NCBI RefSeq assembly: GCF_001942335.1
Contig: NZ_MKKH01000055.1
Span: forward strand, 1 to 64,000
Reading direction: 5' to 3'
Source: Cellulosimicrobium sp. CUA-896
GTDB lineage: Bacteria > Actinomycetota > Actinomycetes > Actinomycetales > Cellulomonadaceae
DNA length: 64,000 nucleotides
The position numbers and the translations under genes are program-made. The stretch's first letter is position 1. Each line of letters begins with the position of its first letter. Below are positions 21,909 through 31,345 of the stretch, one piece after another. A model generated the notes under the pieces. That model saw nothing but the letters and a program-made list of their open reading frames with translations, made no database searches and was not told where the DNA came from.

Positions 21909-22391
21909 TCAGGGGACGTAGGGGGCGTACTCCTCGAGCGTGCCGTCGACGACGGGGACGGGCACCGTCTTCTCCTCCCCGGTGCTGACCCGGACGGTCA
22001 TCGGCAGGACGCCGCCGGGAGGCTCCGGCACGCTGCCGAGCTGGGCGTCGAAGCCGTCGTCCGCGCCGAGGTACACGGCGTCGCCGGCGTCGACCGGGAT
22101 CGAGAGCGCGGCCCCGCCCTCCGGAGCGATCTCGAACTCCACGTCCTCGCGCGAGTCGTTCGCGAACGCGCCCACGAGCGTGCCCGGCTTGCCCTCGGCG
22201 GCGGTGATCATGAGCAGGTTGACCGCACGCAGGTCGTCCGTGAGGTCGACGCGCAGGCCGTCGGAGGGCGAGTACGGCCGCGTGGTCTCGATCGGGGCGC
22301 ACGCGGCCGTGACGGCCACTCCCGCGACGACGACGGGGACCGCCCAGAACCGCAGGGTCCGGGCTGCTCGGGTGGTCGTGGTGCGGGTCAC
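21909..22391 (-). CDS. LpqE-like lipoprotein
   Basis: A 160-residue secreted lipoprotein with a twin-Arg-free signal peptide, lipobox TAAC near residue 31, and a compact beta-rich mature domain (VNLLMITAAEGKPGTLVGAFANDS). Its place divergent from carD-ispD-ispF matches the mycobacterial lpqE-carD order, which is my main reason for the name. Function is unknown. The domain shape resembles copper-chaperone-like secreted proteins, but I see no Met/His metal motif. Confidence 0.65.
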   Translation of the reverse strand: MTRTTTTRAARTLRFWAVPVVVAGVAVTAACAPIETTRPYSPSDGLRVDLTDDLRAVNLLMITAAEGKPGTLVGAFANDSREDVEFEIAPEGGAALSIPVDAGDAVYLGADDGFDAQLGSVPEPPGGVLPMTVRVSTGEEKTVPVPVVDGTLEEYAPYVP

Positions 22392-22731
22392 GTGCTCTCC
22401 AGGGGCGCGAGGGGCGATCTTGTCGGCCCCAGCCTAGTGCGTCGGGGGCTCGTGGGCGGCTCGCCGCCGCGCGCGGGCCGGTGCCGTGAGCGGCGTCACG
22501 CCGTGCGCCGAACGGGTGGTGCCGCGAGGACCTGGGCAGGCCGTCGCGAGGCCGTCGGGAGGCCGTCGGGAGCTCGTCGGGCGGGCGCGCGGGGTCGGTT
22601 CGCGACGGGGGAGGACACGCTGGCTGACCTGCGGGGACGGGCCTCGCGGGGGCACTCCCACCCGCGGGCGGGCTCGGATGTCCACAGTTCCGCGTGGTAA
22701 GGTGGGCCTCCGCGAAAGGGGACATCTGAAG
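22392..22731. other. Divergent intergenic region between the lpqE-like gene and carD
   Basis: This 340-bp region separates two divergent genes and should contain both promoters. It holds a four-copy 11-bp tandem repeat (separate entry). A TAAGGT element at 22698-22703 could be a -10 for carD, though no convincing -35 lies in front of it. No additional gene is supported. Confidence 0.5.
22538..22581 (+). repeat. Four-copy 11-bp tandem repeat upstream of carD
   Basis: Consecutive units AGGCCGTCGCG, AGGCCGTCGGG, AGGCCGTCGGG and AGCTCGTCGGG occupy 22538-22548, 22549-22559, 22560-22570 and 22571-22581. The 11-bp period is one helical turn, so the unit could be a same-face protein site. No known operator matches. 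Confidence 0.7.
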
Positions 22732-23214
22732 ATGACGTTCACAGTAGGCGAGACCGTTGTCTACCCGCACCACGGTGCCGCACTGATCGAGGAGATCAAG
22801 ACGCGCACGATCCGCGGAGAGGACAAGATCTACCTCAAGCTCAAGGTCGCCCAGGGCGACCTGACCATCGAAGTCCCAGCCGAGAACGTCGACCTCGTCG
22901 GCGTGCGTGACGTCGTCGGCCAGGAGGGTCTCGACCGCGTCTTCGAGGTGCTGCGTGCACCTTACACGGAGGAGCCGACCAACTGGTCGCGGCGGTACAA
23001 GGCCAACCTCGAGAAGCTCGCGTCGGGCGACGTGATCAAGGTGGCGGAGGTCGTCCGCGACCTCTCGCGCCGGGACGCCGACCGGGGCCTGTCCGCCGGC
23101 GAGAAGCGGATGCTCTCGAAGGCGCGCCAGATCCTCGTCTCGGAGCTCGCGCTCGCCGAGCACACCGAGGAGGAGAAGGCCGAGGCCATCCTCGACGAGG
23201 TGCTCGCGTCCTGA
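22732..23214 (+). CDS. carD: CarD-type RNA polymerase-binding transcription factor
   Basis: CarD stabilises the sigma-A open complex and controls rRNA and stress transcription. The 160-residue protein has the N-terminal Tudor-like RNAP-interaction domain ([49 protein letters not shown]). The helical DNA-binding C-terminal domain includes the conserved Trp in [17 protein letters not shown] and [20 protein letters not shown]. The ATG at 22732 has AAAGGGGA upstream. Downstream ispD-ispF repeats the mycobacterial gene order, but a strong hairpin separates them here. Confidence 0.96.
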   Translation: MTFTVGETVVYPHHGAALIEEIKTRTIRGEDKIYLKLKVAQGDLTIEVPAENVDLVGVRDVVGQEGLDRVFEVLRAPYTEEPTNWSRRYKANLEKLASGDVIKVAEVVRDLSRRDADRGLSAGEKRMLSKARQILVSELALAEHTEEEKAEAILDEVLAS

Positions 23215-23242
23215 CGCACCGGGCCCCGCCCGGATCGACCCC

Positions 23243-23282
23243 ACGGGAGGGCGACCGTCCGCACGGACGGTCGCCCTCCCGT
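23243..23282 (+). terminator. Hairpin terminator after carD
   Basis: An 18-bp perfect stem, with arms at 23243-23260 and 23265-23282 and a 4-nt loop, lies 28 bp after the carD stop. There is no T-run. It probably isolates carD expression from ispDF. Confidence 0.75.
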
Positions 23283-23335
23283 CGTCGTGCGGCCGGGTGG
23301 CCGTCGTCGGCGAGCGTCCGGGATAGCGTGTGGCC

Positions 23336-24070
23336 GTGCCGACTCTCGCCGTCCTGACCGCCGCGGGCTCCGGGTCCCGCCTCGGGATGGACCTGCCCAA
23401 GGCTCTCGTCGAGCTCGAGGGCCTGCCGCTGGTCCTCCACGCGGCGCGCCGGCTGTGCGCCTCGGGCGCGGTGGACTCCCTCGTCGTGACGACGCCGGCG
23501 GGCCTCGCCGAGCACGTCGCCGCGATGCTGGCCGACGACCCGGGGGTGGACCGGCCCGTCCGCGCCGTCGAGGGCGCCGGCACCCGGCAGGCGTCCGTCG
23601 CCGCCGGGCTGCGCGCGGGTCTGGACGACGCCGTGGAGGGCGCGGCCGTCGACGTCGTCCTCGTGCACGACGCCGCGCGCCCCCTCGCGTCGCCGGAGCT
23701 CGTGCGCCGCGTGGTCGCCGCCGTGCGCGCGGGCCACGGCGCCGTCGTCCCCGGCGTGCCCGTGACCGACACGATCAAGCGGGTCCTGCCGGACGCCGGG
23801 GGCGTGGAGCGCGTGGTGCAGACCGTCGACCGGACAGTGCTGCGCGCCGTGCAGACCCCGCAGGGCTTCGACCGCGCACTGCTCGAGCGCGCCCACGCGG
23901 CGGCCGCGCACCGCGACGGCGACGAGTCGCTGTCCGCGACCGACGACGCCGGGCTCGTGGAGGACCTCGGCGTCGCCGTGCACGTGGTGCCCGGGGAGGG
24001 CGTGGCGGCCAAGATCACCACCGCGCACGACCTGCGGGTCGCCGCGCTCACGCTCCAGGAGGCACGATGA
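23336..24070 (+). CDS. ispD: 2-C-methyl-D-erythritol 4-phosphate cytidylyltransferase
   Basis: IspD makes CDP-methylerythritol in the MEP isoprenoid pathway. The 244-residue protein carries the N-terminal nucleotide-binding motif [18 protein letters not shown] and [16 protein letters not shown]. It also has [26 protein letters not shown] and [10 protein letters not shown]. Start is GTG 23336, with GTG 23330 as an alternative two codons upstream; neither has a strong Shine-Dalgarno sequence. The stop overlaps the ispF start (ATGA). Confidence 0.94.
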   Translation: MPTLAVLTAAGSGSRLGMDLPKALVELEGLPLVLHAARRLCASGAVDSLVVTTPAGLAEHVAAMLADDPGVDRPVRAVEGAGTRQASVAAGLRAGLDDAVEGAAVDVVLVHDAARPLASPELVRRVVAAVRAGHGAVVPGVPVTDTIKRVLPDAGGVERVVQTVDRTVLRAVQTPQGFDRALLERAHAAAAHRDGDESLSATDDAGLVEDLGVAVHVVPGEGVAAKITTAHDLRVAALTLQEAR

Positions 24071-24570
24071 CGGTCCCCGGACTGCCCCGCACCGGCGTCG
24101 GCGTCGACGTCCACGCGTTCGCGCCCGACGGCCAGGACCGGCCGCTCATGCTCGGCGGTCTGCGCTGGCCCGGCGAGCGCGGCCTGTCCGGTCACTCGGA
24201 CGCGGACGTCGCGGCCCACGCCGCTGCGGACGCGCTGTTCTCCGCGTCGGGTCTCGGGGACCTCGGCTCGAACTTCGGGACGAGCGCGCCGGAGTGGGCC
24301 GGGGCGAGCGGGGTGAGCCTGCTCGCCGAGGCGGCGCGACGCGTGCGCGCCGGCGGGTTCGAGATCGGGAACGTCGCCGTCCAGGTCATCGGGAACCGCC
24401 CGCGGGTCGGGCCGCGACGGGCGGAGGCCGAGGCGGCGCTGAGCGCCGCGGCGGGAGCGCCCGTGACGCTCACCGCGACGACCACCGACGGCCTGGGGCT
24501 CACCGGGCGCGGCGAGGGCGTGGCCGCGGTGGCGACGGCGCTCGTGGTCGCCGTCGGCGGCGAGTCGTGA
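24067..24570 (+). CDS. ispF: 2-C-methyl-D-erythritol 2,4-cyclodiphosphate synthase
   Basis: IspF cyclises CDP-methylerythritol phosphate in the MEP pathway. The 167-residue protein has the metal-binding GVDVHAF (Asp and His), [27 protein letters not shown], and [15 protein letters not shown] near the C-terminus. It is translationally coupled to ispD through ATGA, with AGGAGG inside the end of ispD. It is convergent with a lipoprotein gene 7 bp downstream. Confidence 0.95.
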   Translation: MTVPGLPRTGVGVDVHAFAPDGQDRPLMLGGLRWPGERGLSGHSDADVAAHAAADALFSASGLGDLGSNFGTSAPEWAGASGVSLLAEAARRVRAGGFEIGNVAVQVIGNRPRVGPRRAEAEAALSAAAGAPVTLTATTTDGLGLTGRGEGVAAVATALVVAVGGES

Positions 24571-24577
24571 GCCGACG

Positions 24578-25141
24578 TCAGCCCGCCGGGCCCACCCGGA
24601 CGCTCTCGACGGCCTCGCGCGCCTGCGCGGCACCCTCGGCGTCGTCCCGCGCGTACGACGCCGTGATCTGCACGACCCACGTCGCGCCGTCGGCGGGTGC
24701 CTCGACGAGCAGGATCTCCTGGGCGACGAGAGCCCCCTCGTCCTCGAAGGTGCCCGACACGCGGTACGCGGGTGCCTCGCCGAGCGTCGTGGGCCCCTGC
24801 CCGTCGGCGTCCTGCTGCCACCCGGCGAGGTCCTCGACGTACCCGACCGTGTCGTCCCCGGCCTCCTCGAGCGACTGCGTCGCGGTCTCGGCGGTGACGA
24901 CGACGTTCGCCCGGGCCGCGGGCGAGCCGCCGGCCTCGTCCGACCGGACGAGGAACGCCCCGTCCTGCGTGGACCGCTCCCAGCCGGCGGGCGCGGTGAG
25001 CGTGGCCGGGACGCCGGGGACGTCGTACGTCACCGGGCCCTCGGGCGCGGGGGCGTCGGCGGGTCCGCAGGCCGCCGTCACGGCCAGGACGGCCGCCGTC
25101 GCCGGGACGGTCAGGAGGCGGTGGGTGGTGGCGCGGCGCAC
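24578..25141 (-). CDS. Secreted lipoprotein, LpqN/LpqT-like build
   Basis: A 187-residue lipoprotein. The signal peptide ends with lipobox TAAC, followed by a Pro-rich spacer and a domain with ATLTAPAGWERST, ANVVVTAETATQSLEEAGDD and WVVQITASY. This resembles the actinobacterial LpqN/LpqT family of unknown role. I chose GTG 25141, which has GGAG 5 nt upstream. An ATG at 25201 is in frame but would add 20 residues ahead of the signal peptide. The name is tentative. Confidence 0.6.
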   Translation of the reverse strand: MRRATTHRLLTVPATAAVLAVTAACGPADAPAPEGPVTYDVPGVPATLTAPAGWERSTQDGAFLVRSDEAGGSPAARANVVVTAETATQSLEEAGDDTVGYVEDLAGWQQDADGQGPTTLGEAPAYRVSGTFEDEGALVAQEILLVEAPADGATWVVQITASYARDDAEGAAQAREAVESVRVGPAG

Positions 25142-25345
25142 GGGGCTCCGTTCGGTCGGCTCGGGTCGCCCGGCGTGTCGCTCACCGGGACGCGTCGCCA
25201 TTCTCGCGCGCGCCGGGACCTTGGAGCCGACGACCTTTCGATCGCGACACGCCGAAAGTGCCAGGTGCCCGCAGAAATACTAGCTCGACGCCAGTGCATA
25301 GAGGTGCTGGACCCTGAGAAGCACGACATATGGAACGATTTGCAC

Positions 25346-25966
25346 ATGAACCGAATGTCCGTCGAAGAACGCCGGGCCCAGCTCGTGGACGCCGCGATGA
25401 CCATCGCGGTCCGCGAGGGGGTGGAAGCGGTCACGATCCGCGGCGTCGCCGCTGAGGCGGGCGTCTCGCTGGGCGTCGTCCACTACTGCTTCGAGGACAA
25501 GGACGAGCTGCTCCAGGCGATGGGGAACAGTCTCGCCCTCGTCGCCTCCGAGCCCGTCCGTGCGTCGCTCGAGGCGAGCACCGACATCGAGGTGCTCGCG
25601 CACGCCGCCGCCGACGCGCTCTGGGAGGGGCTCACGCCCCGGCGCCACATGCGGCTGCTGACCTTCGAGTTCGCGACGGCGGGCGTGCGCAGCCGGGCGC
25701 TGCGGTCCGTCGCGCACGCGCACCTCGAGCAGACCTGGAACATGACCGAGGGAGTGCTCCAGGAGGTCGCGCGCCGCGCGGGCGTGACGTACAAGCTCGA
25801 GATCCGCTTCCTGGCGCGCCTCGTGGCGGGATACATCGACGGCATCGAGATCGCGTGGCTCGTCGAGCAGGACGACGACGCGGCGATCGCGAGCTTCCAC
25901 GCGCTCGCGGACTACGTGCTCACTCAGGTCGTTCCGCCGGCCGGGGCGGGCGCGGACGCGTCGTGA
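25346..25966 (+). CDS. TetR family transcriptional regulator
   Basis: The 206-residue protein has an N-terminal helix-turn-helix (about residues 15-55: AMTIAVREGVEAVTIRGVAAEAGVSLGVVHYCFEDKDEL). A helical ligand-binding domain follows, with TYKLEIRFLARLVAGYIDGIEIAWL near the end. Ligand unknown. Start at ATG 25346 (MNRMSVEER), with ATG 25355 also possible. Its control region is the most AT-rich in this part of the window. It is convergent with a sugar-lactone oxidase gene 4 bp away, which may or may not be its target. Confidence 0.85.
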   Translation: MNRMSVEERRAQLVDAAMTIAVREGVEAVTIRGVAAEAGVSLGVVHYCFEDKDELLQAMGNSLALVASEPVRASLEASTDIEVLAHAAADALWEGLTPRRHMRLLTFEFATAGVRSRALRSVAHAHLEQTWNMTEGVLQEVARRAGVTYKLEIRFLARLVAGYIDGIEIAWLVEQDDDAAIASFHALADYVLTQVVPPAGAGADAS

Positions 25967-25970
25967 ACGC

Positions 25971-27399
25971 TCACCCGCGGACGGGGCCGAGCACCCTGTC
26001 GGTGTAGACGTTCACGAACACGCCGTCCGGGTCCGCGGCGTCGCGCACGGCCACGAAGTCCTCGAACCGGGGGTACAGGGCGCGCAGCGCGCGGCGTCGA
26101 GGCCGTGCAGCTTGCCCCAGTGCGGGCGGCCGCCCACCTCGGCCACGACGCGCTCCACGGCGTCGAAGTAGCGCTCGTGCGGCAGGCCGGCGTACTGGTG
26201 CACGGCGACGTAGGCGGTGGCGCGCCCGTGCGCGGTCGACAGCCAGACGTCGTCGGGTGCGGCGAACCGCACCTCCACCGGGAACGGCACGCGCTCGCCC
26301 GAGCGGTCGAGCCAGCGGTCGACCTCCGTGAGGACGTCGACGAGGTGCGCGCGCGGCACGGCGTACTCCATCTCGCGGAACCGGACCCGCCGCGCGGTGA
26401 CGAACACCTGGTGCGACGGTGCGACGTAGGTGCGCGGGGCGAGCGCCCGCGCGGACACCGCGTTGAGGCGAGGGGTCGCGCGCGGCACGGCGGCCGCGAG
26501 CCGGTTGACGAGCTCGAACGCGCCGTTCGACAACAGCTCCTCGTCGAGCCACGTGCGGGCGCGCGCGACGGCTCCGGGCCCCGACGAGCGCAGGCGCTCG
26601 AGCTCCGCGGCCTCGTCGTCGGGCGCCAGGCGGTTGTTGCGCTTGGTGAGCGCACGCCGCGTGTGCGGGAACCAGTAGAACTCGAAGTGGTCGTTGCCGC
26701 CGACGAGGCCGTCCGGGTCGTCGTCCGCGGCCGCGAGACCGTCGAGCACGCGGTCGAGGGGCCACGGCTCCTCCTGGGCGCGGAGCAGGAACGCCGGCAC
26801 GACGTCGAGCGTGACCGCAGAGAGGACGCCGGTCGCCCCGAGCCCGAGCCGGCTCGCCTCGAAGAGCCCCGGGTCCTGCGCGGGCGTCGCCTCGCGCACC
26901 TCGCCGTCCGCGCCGACGACGCGCACGCCGCGCACGCGCGTCGCGAGCCCGCCGAGGCGCGCACCCGTGCCGTGCGTGCCGGTCGAGATCGCGCCCGCGA
27001 CCGACTGCCGGTCGATGTCGCCGAGGTTGGGCATCGCGAGGCCCGCGGCGGCGAGCGCGGCGTTGAGCCGGTGCAACCGCATGCCCGCGCCCACCGTGAC
27101 GTGCATCGCGTCCCCGACGCGCGCGACGCGCTCCACGACGTCGAGCCGGTCCAGGTCGAGCAGCAGCCCGTCGGTGACCGCCGCGGGCGTGAAGGAGTGC
27201 CCGGCGCGACGGCGCGCACGTGCAGGCCGTCGGCGGCGGCGCGCGCCACGTGCGCGGCGAGCTCGGCCTCGTCCTGCGGGGACGCCCGGCGCTGCGGCTG
27301 GGCGCGCGCCGTCCCGGCCCAGTTGGTCCAGGGGCGGACGGCGTCGTCCGTGGTGCGGGGCCCGTCGGCGGGCGCCGCCGGCGTCGGTGCAGGCGTCAC
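25971..27399 (-). CDS. FAD-linked sugar-1,4-lactone oxidase (two frame breaks)
   Basis: A D-arabinono-1,4-lactone oxidase/L-gulonolactone oxidase family enzyme of about 476 residues after repair. It shows TNWAGTARAQPQRRASPQDEAEL, the FAD-binding segment with VAPGHSFTPAAVTDGLLLDLDRL, and SVAGAISTGTHGTGARLGGLA. The C-terminal part has HWGKLHGLDA and ALYPRFEDFVAVRDAADPDGVFVN. Two breaks, near 27208 (inside APGHSFT) and near 26095 (before LRALYPRF), each lack one base. The family oxidises aldonolactones with O2 or another acceptor; the exact substrate is unknown. It is divergent from a PLP enzyme. Confidence 0.8.
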
Positions 27400-27467
27400 A
27401 GCACGAAGGTTCTCACGGCGCCGCGCCGTGGCACCGCTGTCAGAGGCGGTTGGCGTACCTTTCTCGC

Positions 27468-28757
27468 ATGGGCGACGCCAGGAGCGCCCGCGTGCCGGGG
27501 GGCCGCGCGGCGGGGGCCGGGGACCAGGACGGGCACGGTGCGGTCGACGTGCCGGAGAACCTGACGACGCTGCTCTCGCGGCTGCGGCGCGCCACCGCGG
27601 GCCTGGACGGGCCGCTGGCCGTGGTGGACCTCGACCGGTTCGACGCCAACGCCGCCGACCTCCTCGCCCGGGCGGTCGGGACGCCGGTCCGCGTCGCGTC
27701 CAAGTCGGTCCGCGTGCGCACCCTCGTCGAGCGAGCCGGACAGCGCGGGTTCACGGGCGTCATGGCCTACTCCCTGCGCGAGGCGCTGTGGCTCGTGCGC
27801 CACGGCACGCGCGACGTGCTCGTCGGCTACCCCAGCGCCGACCGCGGCGCGCTCGCCGATCTGGCGCACGACGAGGTGGCGCGGCGCGAGATCACGCTCA
27901 TGGTGGACGAGCCCGCCCACCTCGCCCTCGTCCGTCGCGCGCTGGTCGCGGCCGACCTCGGCGACGACGCGCCGCCCGTGCGGCTGTGCCTCGACGTCGA
28001 CGCGTCGCTGCGGGTTCGGCTGGGGCCGTTCGCGCTCCACCTCGGGACGCGACGCTCGCCCGTGCGCACCCCGGAGGCGGCCGCCGCGCTCGCCGTGCGC
28101 GTGGCCGCCGAGCCCGGGACGAGCCTGCGCGGGCTGATGTTCTACGAGGCGCAGGTGGCGGGCCTCCCGGACACGGACCCGGTGGTGCGCCTCGTCAAGC
28201 GTGCCTCCGTGGCCGACCTCGCCACCCGGCGCGGCGCGGTCCTCGCGGCGGTGCGGGACGTCGTCGGGCACGACGTGGAGCTCGTCAACTCGGGAGGCAC
28301 CGGGTCCCTCGAGACGTCGTCGGCCGACCCGGTGGTCACGGAGGTGACGGCCGGCTCGGGCCTCTACGTGCCGGGCCTGTTCGACGGCTACCGCGCGTTC
28401 CGGCCGCGCCCGGCGGCCTTCGTCGGCCTCGACGTGGTCCGCGTGCCGGCCGGCGGGTGGGCGACGGCGTTCGGCGGCGGCTACGTCGCGTCCGGACCCG
28501 CGTCGCGCACCCGGCTGCCGCGGGTCGCGACGCCCGGGTGGGGGCTGTCCCCCCGCGAGGGCGCCGGCGAGGTGCAGACGCCCCTGCACCGCACCGGGCG
28601 ACGGGGGGACGCGCTCGACGTGGGGGACCGGGTGTGGTTCCGCCACGCCAAGGCGGGCGAGGTCATGGAGCGCTTCGACGTCGTGCACCTCGTCCGGGGC
28701 GACGAGGTCGTCGACGTCGTCCCGACGTACCGGGGCGAGGGCCGGTCCTTCGGCTGA
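27468..28757 (+). CDS. Fold-type III PLP enzyme (alanine racemase / D-threonine aldolase-like)
   Basis: A 429-residue protein with an N-terminal alanine-racemase-type barrel. The predicted PLP lysine is Lys79 in [12 protein letters not shown], preceded by [28 protein letters not shown] and [12 protein letters not shown] are typical of the amino acid deaminase/aldolase group (low-specificity D-threonine aldolase, D-serine dehydratase relatives). The C-terminus has [24 protein letters not shown]. Substrate unknown. It is divergent from the lactone oxidase with only 68 bp between starts, so the two are probably co-controlled. Confidence 0.75.
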   Translation: MGDARSARVPGGRAAGAGDQDGHGAVDVPENLTTLLSRLRRATAGLDGPLAVVDLDRFDANAADLLARAVGTPVRVASKSVRVRTLVERAGQRGFTGVMAYSLREALWLVRHGTRDVLVGYPSADRGALADLAHDEVARREITLMVDEPAHLALVRRALVAADLGDDAPPVRLCLDVDASLRVRLGPFALHLGTRRSPVRTPEAAAALAVRVAAEPGTSLRGLMFYEAQVAGLPDTDPVVRLVKRASVADLATRRGAVLAAVRDVVGHDVELVNSGGTGSLETSSADPVVTEVTAGSGLYVPGLFDGYRAFRPRPAAFVGLDVVRVPAGGWATAFGGGYVASGPASRTRLPRVATPGWGLSPREGAGEVQTPLHRTGRRGDALDVGDRVWFRHAKAGEVMERFDVVHLVRGDEVVDVVPTYRGEGRSFG

Positions 28758-28760
28758 CAG

Positions 28761-28774
28761 GGCCGGTACCGGCC
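28761..28774. repeat. Perfect 14-bp palindrome upstream of cysS
   Basis: GGCCGGTACCGGCC is immediately followed by a second GGTACC-containing copy (to 28785) and a GC-rich palindrome at 28785-28792. It lies just after the stop of the preceding gene, so it may be a terminator remnant or an operator. No T-box features are visible for cysS. Confidence 0.4.
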
Positions 28775-28848
28775 GGTACCCGGCCGCCCGGGCGGGGCGG
28801 GGGGTCGCGGTTCCGCCCCCGACGGCCGTCCCCGGTAGCCTTGCGCTC

Positions 28849-30279
28849 GTGACCCTTCGCCTGTTCGACACCGCCACGCGGGACGTGCGCGACTTCGTGC
28901 CCCGGACACCCGGCGAGGTCGGCATCTACCTGTGCGGCGCGACGGTGCAGGCGGCGCCCCACGTCGGCCACATGCGCTCGGCCGTCGCGTTCGACGTGCT
29001 CGTGCGCTGGCTGCGGCGCACCGGGTCCCGCGTGACGCTGATCCGCAACGTCACCGACATCGACGACAAGATCCTCGCCAAGTCCGCCGCGGCCGGCGAG
29101 CCCTGGTGGGCCTGGGCCGCGACCTACGAGCGCGCGTTCACCGCCGCGTACGACGCCCTCGGCGTCCTCCCGCCGACCTACGAGCCGCGTGCCACCGGCC
29201 ACGTGCCCGACATGGTGGAGCTCGTCCGGCGGCTCGTGGACCGCGGGCACGCGTACGTCACCGCGCCCGGCGACGTCTGGTTCGACGTGCGGTCGTGGCC
29301 CGAGTACGGCGCGCTGACGAACCAGCGCCTCGAGGACCTCCAGCCGGTCCCCGGCGACGTCCCTGCCGACGCCGAGGAGGCGGCCGCCAAGCACGACCCG
29401 CGCGACTTCGCCCTGTGGAAGGCGCCGAAGGAGGGCGAGCCCGCGACCGCGTCGTGGGACACGCCGTTCGGCCGCGGCCGGCCCGGCTGGCACCTCGAGT
29501 GCTCGGCCATGGCCCGGCGGTACCTCGGCGACACGTTCGACATCCACGGCGGGGGCCTCGACCTGCGCTTCCCGCACCACGAGAACGAGCTCGCGCAGTC
29601 CCGCGCCGCCGGTGACGCGTTCGCGCGGCACTGGCTGCACAGCGCCTGGGTCACGCAGGGCGGCGCGAAGATGAGCAAGTCGCTCGGCAACGGCCTCCTC
29701 GTGCGCGAGGTCCTGGAGAGCACGAGCCCGGTCGTCGTGCGGTACGCCCTCGCGTCGGTGCAGTACCGCTCGATGCTCGAGTGGACGCCCGCGACGGTCG
29801 CCGAGGCGGAGGCCACGTGGGAGCGGCTCGCCGGCTTCGTGCAGCGCGCGACCGAGCGCGTGGGCGACGTGGGCGACGTGCGCGACGCCGAGCTGCCCGC
29901 CGCGTTCACGGCCGCGATGGACGACGACCTCAACGTGCCCGCCGCGCTCGCGGTCGTGCACGAGCACCTGCGCGCGGGGAACTCCGCGCTCGCCGACCGC
30001 ACGGCGGCCGCCGACGCGGTCGCGCGGCACCACCTCGTCGCCCTGCGCGCGATGCTCGACGTGCTCGGGCTCGACCCCGGCGACCCGCGGTGGGCGGACG
30101 CCGGCGACTCCCGGTACGCGGCCGCGCTCGACGCCGTGGTCGGCGCCGAGCTCGCCGCCCGCGCCGAGGCGCGCGCCGGCCGCGACTTCGCCACCGCGGA
30201 CGCCATCCGCGACCGGCTCGCCGCGGCGGGGGTGGTCGTCGAGGACTCCGCCGACGGCGCGCGGTGGAGCCTCGCCTGA
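28849..30279 (+). CDS. cysS: Cysteinyl-tRNA synthetase
   Basis: A 476-residue class I synthetase. It has the zinc-site Cys in YLCGATVQ, the HIGH-like motif PHVGHMRS, and [21 protein letters not shown] with zinc ligands. The KMSKS loop starts at Lys274, and a helical anticodon-binding domain follows. It is a true CysS rather than the mycothiol ligase MshC, because of its length and the complete C-terminal domain. The GTG at 28849 gives the family start. rlmB follows after 56 bp, the common actinobacterial order. Confidence 0.94.
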   Translation: MTLRLFDTATRDVRDFVPRTPGEVGIYLCGATVQAAPHVGHMRSAVAFDVLVRWLRRTGSRVTLIRNVTDIDDKILAKSAAAGEPWWAWAATYERAFTAAYDALGVLPPTYEPRATGHVPDMVELVRRLVDRGHAYVTAPGDVWFDVRSWPEYGALTNQRLEDLQPVPGDVPADAEEAAAKHDPRDFALWKAPKEGEPATASWDTPFGRGRPGWHLECSAMARRYLGDTFDIHGGGLDLRFPHHENELAQSRAAGDAFARHWLHSAWVTQGGAKMSKSLGNGLLVREVLESTSPVVVRYALASVQYRSMLEWTPATVAEAEATWERLAGFVQRATERVGDVGDVRDAELPAAFTAAMDDDLNVPAALAVVHEHLRAGNSALADRTAAADAVARHHLVALRAMLDVLGLDPGDPRWADAGDSRYAAALDAVVGAELAARAEARAGRDFATADAIRDRLAAAGVVVEDSADGARWSLA

Positions 30280-30335
30280 GCGCGGCTCCCGCACCACCAC
30301 CGACCTGACCGACCGACGACACGACGGGTAGACCC

Positions 30336-31327
30336 ATGGCTGGCAACTCACAACGACGCGGCGCGACGCGCAAGCCCGGCAGCAAGAAGGGCGCGACCGT
30401 CGGCTCCGGCGGGCAGCGGCGCAAGGCGCTCGAGGGCCGCGGGCCCACGCCGAAGGCCGAGGACCGCGTCTACCACGCGGCCCACAAGCGCAAGGTCGCG
30501 GCGGAGAAGAAGGCCGCCGGGCAGCGTCCCGGTGCGGCGCGCGGCGGCGCGGGGGACCGGGGCCGAAGGGGCGCGGCGCGGCCGAGGAGGTGGTCGCCGG
30601 ACGCAACTCCGTGCTCGAGGCGCTGCGGGCCGGGATCCCGGTCGAGGCCGTCTACCTGTTCTCGCGCCTCGACGCCGACGACCGCACGCGCGAGATCCTC
30701 GACATCGTCTCCGGCCGCGGCTACGAGCTGCTCGAGGTCGGCAAGCCCGAGCTCGATCGGCTGACCGACGGCGCCGTGCACCAGGGGGTCGCGCTGCGCG
30801 TGCCGCCCTACGACTACGCCGACGTCGACGACCTGCTCGACGCCGCCGCGGCGACGGGCCGTCCGCCGCTCGTCGTCGCCCTCGACGGCGTCACCGACCC
30901 CCGCAACCTCGGCGCCGTGCTGCGCTCCGCGGGCGCGTTCGGCGCGCACGGCGTCCTCGTGCCCGAGCGCCGCGCCGCGGGCGTCACGGCGTCGGCGTGG
31001 AAGGTGTCCGCGGGTGCCGCCGCACGCGTCCCCGTCGCGCGGGCGACGAACCTCGTGCGTGCGCTCGGCGAGCTGAAGAAGGCCGGCTGCTTCGTCGTCG
31101 GGCTCGACGCCGGCGGCACGACGGCGATCGGGGACCTTGCGCTCGCGACCGAGCCGCTCGTCGTCGTCGCCGGGTCCGAGGGCAAGGGGCTCTCGCGCCT
31201 CGTGCGCGAGGCGTGCGACGTCGTCGCCTCCATCCCCATCGACTCCGACACCGAGTCCCTCAACGCCGCCGTCGCGACCGCCATCTCGCTGTACGAGGTC
31301 GCCCGCCTGCGTGCCGCGGAGGCCTGA
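30336..31327 (+). CDS. rlmB: 23S rRNA 2'-O-methyltransferase of the RlmB/TrmH (SpoU) family (one frame break)
   Basis: The SPOUT methyltransferase modifies a ribose in 23S rRNA using SAM. A basic N-terminal extension (about residues 1-80, Lys/Arg/Gly-rich) precedes the L30e-like RNA-binding domain ([24 protein letters not shown]). The knotted catalytic domain has [40 protein letters not shown] and [18 protein letters not shown]. The frame changes near 30563, where one C appears to be missing in the linker. It follows cysS as in many actinobacteria. Confidence 0.9.
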
Positions 31328-31345
31328 CGGCGCGCAGGCGGCGCC

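Noticed and set aside
28758-28848. A T-box leader for cysS
   Set aside because: The gap is too short (91 bp) and lacks the T-box sequence and specifier-loop structure.
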